A program made the position numbers and the translations under genes. This document shows, one piece after another, positions 35,066 to 47,000 of a stretch of DNA of 64,000 nt. This DNA is from Echinicola jeungdonensis (GTDB taxonomy: Bacteria; Bacteroidota; Bacteroidia; Cytophagales; Cyclobacteriaceae), in assembly GCF_030409905.1 (NCBI RefSeq), contig NZ_JAUFQT010000001.1, positions 1,882,001 to 1,946,000 of the forward strand. Direction: 5' to 3'. How positions within the stretch are numbered: the first letter of the stretch is position 1; every line of letters begins with the position of its first letter. Below the pieces are notes generated by a model. It saw only the letters and a list, made by a program, of their open reading frames with translations. It made no database searches and was not told the DNA's origin.

Positions 35066-38000
35066 ATGAAAAGATCAAATACATTTTATTCGTTCCTATT
35101 CTCATTTTTCTTAATAGGCCTTTTGGGACTTCAAGAAGGGATAGCGCAAAATATCTCCGTGATTGCACCGAATGGAGGTTTTGAGATAGATGGCAACATA
35201 GAAGCTGATTCCCCGACATTTGGTGTTGGGGATTGGATTAACGGCTCTGGGCCAGGAGGCTTTGTGTTTCATGATAATGGCAATCCATTTAATGGGGCAA
35301 GATCCAAGTTAATTAAGGATAGTTTTGACAGCAGTACTGATGAAATATTTTCTAGTGGTACCAAAGCGTTGGACAATCCCAATACATGGACCTGGACAAA
35401 TAGTAAGGCATCTAGTAAAGCAGATATCAATAATTTCTTTTATCATATCGCTACAGATTCTAATAATGATGACTGGTTATTTGTTGGATCAGATAGATTT
35501 ACTACCAATGGTCAATCTTATATTGATATAGAGTTTTTTCAGGAATCAGTGATAAAAAATCCTGATGGGACTTTTACTTCAAATGGAACGGATGCCGGTA
35601 GGACGGTCAATGACGTAATGATTACCGTTGGTTATTCCAACGGGGGTAGTAATCCCATCATTGAATTTTATACCTGGCAAAATTTAGGCGGAGGAAATTA
35701 TGGCTATGTTCAAGGTTCATTCTTACCAAATCAATCGGCAGGACAAACGAATTCAGGTACTTTTAATGTACCCTTTGGTGCTTTTTACACCAATGAATAT
35801 ACTCAAAATCAATTTGTAGAAGTTGCTGTAAACGTTAGCAAAATTGTAGCTGAAATTAATCCATGTCTGGGAGTAAGTATTAAAACGATGATTGCAAAAA
35901 CCAAATCATCAATTTCTGAAACAGCTGCTGCAAATGATTTTGTAAATCCCGTTCAGGTGGCCATAAATTTCGGTACGGCTACTATCAGTTATGATAAGAT
36001 TGATTTTTGTTATGGCAATAATTTCGCTCCAGTAACTTTAAATGGTGTTTCTGGAGGAGTTTTTAGTGCAAATATGGCTGGATTGGAAATTGATCCATCT
36101 ACTGGAGAAATTGATGTGGCCAACAGCATACCTGGAGATTATTCTGTTATTTATTCATTTACTACTGAAGGTTGCAATAAGTCAGTGACCTATGATGTAA
36201 CTATTCCTGAGGCAATTGATTTACAAGAAACCATTGTAGATGTTTCCTGTGAAGGAGGTTCAACAGGTGAGATAGCTTTGAATGTTTCCGGTGGTACCCC
36301 AAGTTATACCTATTCTTGGACAGGCCCAAATGGTTTCACCTCAAGCAGTGAGGACATTTCCGGCTTAGAGGCTGGGGAATATACCGTTTCCATTACTGAT
36401 GCAAATGGTTGTACCACAAGTGAAACCTTTAATGTGGAAGACGGAGATGGAACTGCTCCAACCATTGATACTTTCCCAAGTGATCCACAAGTAAAAACCA
36501 TTCCTGCAGGGCAAACATCCTATACTGCCTCTGGAGGGGAATTTGATATTGCTGCAAGTGATAATTCCGGCACGGTAAATTTAAGTTATACCTTGGATGG
36601 AGGGGCATCAGTTACAGCTCCTTCATTAGATGGGGTTGCATTTGGCTTAGGTGATACCCAAGTGATCTGGACTGCGGCAGATGATTGTGGAAATGCCGTT
36701 ACTTATAGCTTTACTGTTACAGTATATGCGCCTGATATTTCTATAACAAAGTCTGTCGATGCAGCAAGTATTTCTGCTCCAGGCGTTTTGAATTACACCA
36801 TTACCCTTGTCAATGAAGGTAATCAAGATCTTACAGGCGTAACAGTTACTGATTTAATGCCTAACAGTGGCTCAGAAGTAACTTTATCCAACCCAACCGG
36901 TGATGATAATTCAGATGGAATTTTTGATGTTGGAGAAACTTGGATATACACTGCCATTTATTCCGCCACTCAGGCAGACATAGATGCGGGATCAGATTTG
37001 GTCAATGAAGCCTTTGTCAATACCGACCAAACTACAGAAATTAGTGATACTGCGACAACAACGATCACTCAGTCACCAAGCTTTACGGTGACTAAAGAAG
37101 TAGATGTGGATAATATTAGTTCACCGTCTACTTTATCCTATACCATAGTAATCACCAATACTGGAAATACCAGTCTGACCAATGTAAGTCCTACAGATGT
37201 TTTGCCTGATGGAAGTGCAGGAACCTTGACTGGTCCAACTGAAAGTTTCAATACAGATGGTGTATTGGAAGTAGGAGAGGATTGGACCTATACCGTAGGA
37301 TATGATGCTACCCAGGAAGATATTGATGCAGGTCTAGATTTGATCAATACAGTAACTGTGAGTGCGGATGAATTAGGCAGTCCGGTAAGTGATGATGCAA
37401 CCACCACCATCACCCAAAACCCTGGATTTACAGTGAATAAAGTTGTTGATGTGGACAATATCAGCTCTCCAACAACTTTGTTCTATACCATTGAAATAGA
37501 AAATACCGGAAATACCAGTCTGACCAATGTGAGTCCACTTGATGTTTTGCCTGATGGAAGTACGGCAACTTTGACCGGCCCATCGGAAAGTGTCAATACT
37601 AATGGGGCATTGGACGTTGGAGAAAAATGGACCTATTCAGCCAGTTATGATGCTACCCAAACAGATATCGATGCGGGATCTGATTTAATCAATACCGTTT
37701 CTGTGAGTGTGGACGAAATAGGTAGCCCAGAAAGTGATGAGGCGACCACTACGATTTCTCAAAATGCAGGTATCGAAATAACCAAAGTGGTGGACGAAAC
37801 AAGCATATCCTCACCTGCCACCTTGACCTATGATATTGAGGTAACCAATACAGGTAATGTAAGTTTGACCAATGTGGTGGTTACAGACCCGTTTGTAAAT
37901 GGAGGTACTGCTTTAAGCCTTGCTTCAGGTGATATTGATGGAGATAATGAATTGGATATTGCAGAGATTTGGTCTTATACTATAAGTTACAATGTTAGCC

Positions 38001-41000
38001 AGGCAGAGATTGATGCTGGCTCAGATTTGATCAATGAAGCATTTGTAAATACCACCGAAACCATTGAAACCAGTGATATTGCAACTACTACAATTTCTCA
38101 AACTCCAAGCTTTACTGTTGACAAAACAGTTAATCCAGGCAATATCAGTGGTCCGGCTACTTTGAATTACACCATTGTAATTACCAACACCGGTAATGTG
38201 AGCTTAAACAATGTCAATCCATCTGATGTAATGCCTGATGGTAGTGGGGGCACCCTAACAGGGCCTACCGAAAGTGCCAACTCAGATGGAGTCTTGGAAG
38301 TTGCGGAAAATTGGACCTATACTGCAAGTTACGGTGCCACCCAGGAAGACATAGATGCAGGGTCGGATTTGACGAATACTGTAACCGTAAGTGTAGATGA
38401 ACTGGGAAGTCCGGTAAGTGATGATGCTAAAACCACGATTTCCCAAAACCCAGGAATTGCCATAACCAAGGCTGTTGATAAAACAGGGATTTCTGTTCCA
38501 AATACCCTGAATTATACCATTGAGGTAATCAATACGGGCAATGTTAGTTTGACCAATGTGATAGTTACTGATCCATTTACTAATGGAGGTACTGCATTGA
38601 CCTTAGACAGTGGTGATACGGATGGTGATGGTGAATTGGATACCAATGAAACTTGGTTCTATATCACAAGTTATGATGCCGACCAGGCCGACATTGATGC
38701 AGGTGCTGATTTGGTTAATGAAGCTTTTGTGAATACAGACCAAACTACTGAAATCAGTGATGATGCTACCACTACAATTTCGCAATCTCCTCAAATAGAC
38801 CTTGATAAAACGGCAAGCAAAACAAGTTCAATCCAAGTTGGGGATGTAATAACCTATAATTATGTAGTAACCAACACTGGAAATATAACTGTTAATAATA
38901 TTGATGTAACTGATGTTCATCCAGGTGAAGGAAACCTAGGTTCGATAACCCCTTCAGGTTCCACCACTATTGCCCCTGGGGAAACAGTAACTTTTACTGC
39001 AACATATACAGTACTTCAGGAGGATATAGATAATGGAGTTTCCATTACTAATATTGCTACGGCTACTGGTACTGGTACAGATGGAAGTAATTTAAGCGTA
39101 CAGGATGATGAAACAATTACTCCTGAATCTGAATTGCCTAATATTAGCCTTATAAAAGAAGGAACCTATATTGACAGCAACGGGGATGGTGTAGCCAATG
39201 TAGGCGATGAGATCACTTACAGCTTTACTATAGAAAATTCAGGTAATGTAACATTACATGGCATCAGAGTAACTGATCCCCAGGTTACCGTCAGCGGATC
39301 TGCCATCACCCTGGCCCCAGGTGCTACAGACAACAGTACCTTTACCGCGGTCTATGCCTTGACCCAGGCGGATATCGATGCGGGAACATTCACAAATACC
39401 GCAGAAGTCAATGGGGTTACCCCAGGAGATGCACCGGTAACCGACAACGATGACGATACACAGACCTTTGCCGAGGCAGCCAGCATCAGCCTTGAAAAAG
39501 CAGGAACCTATGTAGACAACAACGGGGATGGTGTAGCCAATGTGGGTGATGAGATCACTTACAGCTTTACTATCGAAAACACCGGTAATGTGACCCTTGA
39601 CGGTATCATGGTAACTGATCCACAGGTAACTGTTAGCGGTTCAGCTATAACTTTAGCTCCAGGAGCCACAGACAACAGCACCTTCACTGCAGTTTATGCC
39701 TTGACCCAGGCGGATATCGATGCCGGCACCTTTACCAATACAGCAGAAGTGAGCGGGGATACGCCAGCTGACAATGCAGTAACTGACAGCGATGATGATA
39801 CCCAAACATTTGCAGAGGCAGCATCCATCAGCTTGGTAAAAACAGGAACCTATATTGACAGCAACGGAGACGGCGTGGCCAATGTGGGCGATGAGATCAC
39901 TTACAGCTTTACCATAGAAAATACCGGTAATGTGACCCTTGACGGTATCATGGTGACCGATCCACAGGTAACCGTCAGCGGATCTGCGATTACCCTGGCA
40001 CCGGGAGCCACAGACAACAGCACCTTCACTGCAGTTTATGCCTTGACCCAGGCGGATATCGATGCCGGTACCTTTACCAATACAGCGGAAGTCAATGGGG
40101 TTACCCCGGCAGATGCACCGGTAACCGACAGCGATGATGATACCCAAACATTTGCAGAGGCAGCATCCATCAGCCTTGAAAAAGCAGGAACCTATGTAGA
40201 CAACAACGGGGATGGTGTAGCCAATGTGGGTGATGAGATCACTTACAGCTTTACTATCGAAAACACCGGTAATGTGACCCTTGACGGTATCATGGTAACT
40301 GATCCACAGGTAACTGTTAGCGGTTCAGCTATAACTTTAGCTCCAGGAGCCACAGACAACAGCACCTTCACTGCAGTTTATGCCCTTACCCAGGCGGATA
40401 TCGATGCCGGTACCTTTACCAATACAGCAGAAGTGAGCGGGGATACGCCAGCTGACAATGCAGTAACTGACAGCGATGATGATACCCAAACATTTGCAGA
40501 GGCAGCATCCATCAGCTTGGTAAAAACAGGAACCTATATTGACAGCAACGGAGACGGCGTGGCCAATGTGGGCGATGAGATCACTTACAGCTTTACCATA
40601 GAGAACACCGGAAATGTGACCCTTGACGGTATCATGGTAACTGATCCACAGGTAACTGTTAGCGGTTCAGCTATAACTTTAGCTCCAGGAGCCACAGACA
40701 ACAGCACCTTCACTGCAGTTTATGCCCTTACCCAGGCGGATATCGATGCAGGTACCTTTACCAATACAGCAGAAGTAAGCGGCGATACGCCAGCTGACAA
40801 TGCAGTAACTGACAGCGATGACGATACACAGACTTTCACTGAAGCAGCCAGCATCAGTCTTGTTAAAACAGGTACTTATGTTGACAGCAACGGAGACGGC
40901 GTGGCCAATGTGGGTGATGAGATCACTTACAGCTTTACCATAGAAAATACCGGTAATGTGACCCTTGACGGTATCATGGTAACTGATCCACAGGTAACCG

Positions 41001-44000
41001 TCAGCGGTTCAGCTATAACTTTAGCTCCAGGAGCCACAGACAACAGCACCTTCACTGCAGTTTATGCCCTTACCCAGGCGGATATCGATGCAGGTACCTT
41101 TACCAATACAGCAGAAGTGAGCGGGGATACGCCAGCTGACAATGCAGTAACTGACAGCGATGATGATACCCAAACATTTGCAGAGGCAGCATCCATCAGC
41201 TTGGTAAAAACAGGAACCTATATTGACAGCAACGGAGACGGCGTGGCCAATGTGGGCGATGAGATCACTTACAGCTTTACCATAGAGAACACCGGAAATG
41301 TGACCCTTGACGGTATCATGGTAACTGATCCACAGGTAACTGTTAGCGGTTCAGCTATAACTTTAGCTCCAGGAGCCACAGACAACAGCACCTTCACTGC
41401 AGTTTATGCCTTGACCCAGGCGGATATCGATGCCGGTACCTTTACCAATACAGCAGAAGTGAGCGGGGATACGCCAGCTGACAATGCAGTAACTGACAGC
41501 GATGATGATACACAGACTTTCACTGAAGCAGCCAGCATCAGTCTTGTTAAAACAGGTACTTATGTTGACAGCAATGGAGACGGCGAGGCCAATGTGGGTG
41601 ATGAGATCACTTACAGCTTCACCATAGAAAACACCGGTAACGTGACCCTGGACGGCATTATGGTAACGGATCCACAGGTAACCGTCAGCGGATCTGCGAT
41701 TACCCTGGCCCCTGGAGCCACAGACAACAGCACCTTTACTGCAGTTTATGCCTTGACCCAGCCGGATATCGATGCCGGTACCTTTACCAATACAGCGGAA
41801 GTCAATGGGGTTACCCCGGCAGATGCACCGGTAACCGACAGCGATGATGATACCCAAACATTTGCAGAGGCAGCATCCATCAGCCTTGAAAAAGCAGGAA
41901 CCTATGTAGACAACAACGGGGATGGTGTAGCCAATGTGGGCGATGAGATCACTTACAGCTTTACCATAGAAAACACCGGTAACGTGACCCTGGACGGCAT
42001 TATGGTAACGGATCCACAGGTAACCGTCAGCGGATCTGCGATTACCCTGGCCCCTGGAGCCACAGACAACAGCACCTTCACTGCGGTTTATGCCCTTACC
42101 CAGGCGGATATCGATGCAGGTACCTTTACTAATACAGCAGAAGTAAGCGGCGATACGCCAGCTGACAATGCAGTAACTGACAGCGATGACGATACACAGA
42201 CTTTCACTGAAGCAGCCAGCATCAGTCTTGTTAAAACAGGTACTTATGTTGACAGCAACGGAGACGGCGTGGCCAATGTGGGTGATGAGATCACTTACAG
42301 CTTTACCATAGAAAATACAGGTAATGTGACCCTTGACGGTATCATGGTAACTGATCCACAGGTAACTGTTAGCGGTTCAGCTATAACTTTAGCTCCAGGA
42401 GCCACAGACAACAGCACCTTCACTGCAGTTTATGCCCTTACCCAGGCGGATATCGATGCAGGTACCTTTACCAATACAGCAGAAGTGAGCGGGGATACGC
42501 CAGCTGACAATGCAGTAACTGACAGCGATGATGATACCCAAACATTTGCAGAGGCAGCATCCATCAGCTTGGTAAAAACAGGAACCTATATTGACAGCAA
42601 CGGGGATGGTGTAGCCAATGTGGGCGATGAGATCACTTACAGCTTTACCATAGAAAACACCGGTAACGTGACCCTGGACGGCATTATGGTAACGGATCCA
42701 CAGGTAACCGTCAGCGGATCTGCGATTACCCTGGCCCCTGGAACCACAGACAACAGCACCTTCACTGCAGTTTATGCCTTGACCCAGGCGGATATCGATG
42801 CCGGTACCTTTACCAATACAGCAGAAGTGAGCGGCGATACCCCGGCAGATGCACCGGTAACCAACAGCGATGACGATACACAAACATTTGTAGAAGCTGG
42901 ATCCATCAGCCTTGAAAAAGTAGGAACCTATGTTGACAGCAACGGGGATGGTGTAGCCAATGTGGGCGATGAGATCACTTACAGCTTTACCATAGAAAAT
43001 ACAGGTAATGTGACCCTGGACGGCATTATGGTGACCGATCCGCAGGTAACTGTTAGCGGTTCAGCTATAACTTTAGCTCCAGGAGCCACAGACAACAGTA
43101 CCTTTACCGCGGTCTATGCCTTGACCCAGGCGGATATCGATGCGGGAACATTCACAAATACCGCAGAAGTCAATGGGGTTACCCCAGGAGATGCACCGGT
43201 AACCGACAACGATGACGATACACAGACCTTTGCCGAGGCAGCCAGCATCAGCCTTGAAAAAGTAGGAACCTATGTTGACAGCAACGGAGACGGCGTGGCC
43301 AATGTGGGCGATGAGATCACTTACAGCTTTACCATAGAGAACACCGGAAATGTGACCCTTGACGGTATCATGGTAACTGATCCACAGGTAACTGTTAGCG
43401 GTTCAGCTATAACTTTAGCTCCAGGAGCCACAGACAACAGCACCTTCACTGCAGTTTATGCCTTGACCCAGGCGGATATCGATGCCGGTACCTTTACCAA
43501 TACAGCAGAAGTGAGCGGGGATACGCCAGCTGACAATGCAGTAACTGACAGCGATGACGATACACAGACTTTCACTGAAGCAGCCAGCATCAGCCTTGTT
43601 AAAACCGGGACTTATGTTGACAGCAACGGGGATGGTGTAGCCAATGTGGGCGATGAGATCACTTACACCTTTACCATAGAGAACACCGGAAATGTGACCC
43701 TGGACGGCATTATGGTGACCGATCCGCAGGTAACTGTTAGCGGTTCAGCTATAACTTTAGCTCCAGGAGCCACAGACAACAGTACCTTTACCGCGGTCTA
43801 TGCCTTGACCCAGGCGGATATCGATGCGGGTACCTTTACTAATACAGCAGAAGTAAGCGGCGATACGCCAGCTGACAATGCAGTAACTGACAGCGATGAC
43901 GATACACAGACTTTCACTGAAGCAGCCAGCATCAGCTTGGTAAAAACAGGAACCTATGTTGACAGCAACGGGGATGGCGTGGCCAATGTGGGCGATGAGA

Positions 44001-47000
44001 TCACTTACAGCTTTACCATAGAGAACACCGGAAATGTGACCCTTGACGGTATCATGGTAACTGATCCACAGGTAACTGTTAGCGGTTCAGCTATAACTTT
44101 AGCTCCAGGAGCCACAGACAACAGCACCTTCACTGCAGTTTATGCCTTGACCCAGGCGGATATCGATGCCGGTACCTTTACCAATACAGCAGAAGTAAGT
44201 GGGGATACGCCAGCTGACAATGCAGTAACTGACAGCGATGACGATACACAGACTTTCACTGAAGCAGCCAGCATCAGCCTTGTTAAAACCGGGACTTATG
44301 TTGACAGCAACGGGGATGGTGTGGCCAATGTGGGCGATGAGATCACTTACACCTTTACCATAGAGAACACCGGAAATGTGACCCTGGACGGCATTATGGT
44401 AACGGATCCACAGGTAACCGTCAGCGGATCTGCGATTACCCTGGCACCGGGAGCCACAGACAACAGTACCTTTACCGCGGTCTATGCCTTGACCCAGGCG
44501 GATATCGATGCGGGAACATTCACAAATACCGCAGAAGTCAATGGGGTTACCCCAGGAGATGCACCGATAACCGACAACGATGACGATACACAGACCTTTG
44601 CCGAGGCAGCCAGCATCAGCCTTGAAAAAGTAGGAACCTATGTTGACAGCAACGGGGATGGTGTGGCCAATGTGGGTGATGAGATCACTTACAGCTTTAC
44701 CATAGAAAATACAGGTAACGTGACCCTGGACGGTATCATGGTGACCGATCCACAGGTAACCGTCAGCGGATCTGCGATTACCCTGGCCCCTGGAGCCACA
44801 GACAACAGCACCTTTACTGCAGTTTATGCCTTGACCCAGGCGGATATCGATGCCGGCACCCTTACCAATACAGCAGAAGTAAGTGGCGATACCCCTTCGG
44901 ATGCTACGGTAACTGATTCCGATGATGATACACAGACTTTCACTGAAGCAGCCAGCATCAGTCTTGTTAAAACAGGTACTTATGCAGACAGCAACGGAGA
45001 CGGCGTGGCCAATGTGGGCGATGAGATCACTTACAGCTTTACCATAGAGAACACCGGAAATGTGACCCTGGACGGCATTATGGTAACGGATCCGCAGGTA
45101 ACCGTCAGCGGATCTGCGATTACCCTGGCACCGGGAGCCACAGACAACAGCACCTTCACTGCAGTTTATGCCCTTACCCAGGCGGATATCGATGCCGGTA
45201 CTTTTACCAATACAGCGGAAGTAAGCGGCGATACGCCAGCTGACAATGCAGTAACTGACAGCGATGACGATACACAGACTTTCACTGAAGCAGCCAGCAT
45301 CAGTCTTGTTAAAACCGGTACTTATGTTGACAGCAACGGAGACGGCGTGGCCAATGCGGGTGATGAGATCACTTACAGCTTTACCATAGAAAATACTGGT
45401 AATGTGACCCTGGACGGCATTATGGTAACCGATCCGCAGGTAACCGTCAGCGGATCTGCGATTACCCTGGCACCGGGAGCCACAGACAACAGCACCTTCA
45501 CTGCAGTTTATGCCTTGACCCAGACGGATATCGATGCCGGTACCTTTACCAATACAGCGGAAGTGAGCGGGGATACGCCAGCTGACAATGCAGTAACTGA
45601 CAGCGATGATGATACCCAAACATTTGCAGAGGCAGCATCCATCAGCCTTGAAAAAGCAGGAACCTATGTAGACAACAACGGGGATGGTGTAGCCAATGTG
45701 GGTGATGAGATCACTTACAGCTTTACTATCGAAAACACCGGTAATGTGACCCTTGACGGTATCATGGTAACTGATCCACAGGTAACTGTTAGCGGTTCAG
45801 CTATAACTTTAGCTCCAGGAGCCACAGACAACAGCACCTTCACTGCAGTTTATGCCTTGACCCAGGCGGATATCGATGCCGGCACCTTTACCAATACAGC
45901 AGAAGTAAGTGGCGATACCCCTGCGGATGCTACGGTAACTGATTCCGATGATGATACACAGACTTTCACTGAAGCAGCCAGCATCAGTCTTGTTAAAACA
46001 GGTACTTATGCAGACAGCAACGGAGACGGCGTGGCCAATGTGGGCGATGAGATCACTTACAGCTTCACCATAGAAAACACCGGTAACGTGACCCTGGACG
46101 GCATTATGGTAACGGATCCGCAGGTAACCGTCAGCGGATCTGCCATTACCCTGGCGCCGGGAGAAACTGACAACAGCACTTTCACTGCAGTTTATGCCTT
46201 GACCCAGGCGGATATCGATGCAGGTACCTTTACCAATACAGCGGAAGTGAGCGGCGATACCCCGGCAGATGCACCGGTAACCGACAGTGACGACGATACC
46301 CAGACCTTTGCAGAAGCTCCAAGCATCTCCTTAACCAAAACCTCTGATGTTACCAGTTTTGATGCCGTAGGTCAGGAAATCAATTTCACCTTGACTGTAA
46401 CCAATACGGGCAATGTGACCTTGGATGAAGTTATCATCTTGGATCCACTGACTGGATTAAATCAATCAGTGGGAACCCTGATTCCTGGGGAAAGCACTGA
46501 AATCATGACCAGCTATGTAATTACTCAAGATGATTTGGATGCAGGATCAGTCCTTAATATGGCTTCTGTTTCAGGAAATTCACCAAGTGAAGCTGTGGTT
46601 GAAAATGAGGATGAAGTAGAGGTTGTTGGTGATCAGGTTTCTTCTATTGTTCTAGTGAAAGAGGCTGATAAGAGCACTTATAGTGAAATTGGAGAAGTGA
46701 TTACCTATACTTTGACATTCACAAATACCGGTAATGTAACCCTTACAGATGTAGAGGTGACAGATCCTCTTACCGGATTTGCAATTACAATTGAAAGTTT
46801 AGCACCTGGGGTGACCCAAAGTGAAACCACAACTTATATGGTTACTCAAGCGGATTTGGATGGTGGAAATATTGTCAATACCGCTCAGGTTACCGCCCAG
46901 GATCCAAATGACAATACCATCAAGGATGACGACAGCAGTGAGTCTGGAGCAGACTTTAACCCAATCATTGCTAATGATGATGACATGGGAGTTCTAAATG

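Noticed and set aside
44099-45619. Long minus-strand open frame (506 codons) within the repeat array, and shorter copies at 39653-40147, 41363-41857 and 42389-42883
   Set aside because: They are antisense shadows that repeat with the 342-bp unit. They have a Cys/Ile/Gly-rich composition and no family features, and they exist only because the sense codons avoid stops in that frame.
39140-46321. Array considered as CRISPR or satellite DNA
   Set aside because: Units are 342 bp, fully coding, in frame and without spacers.
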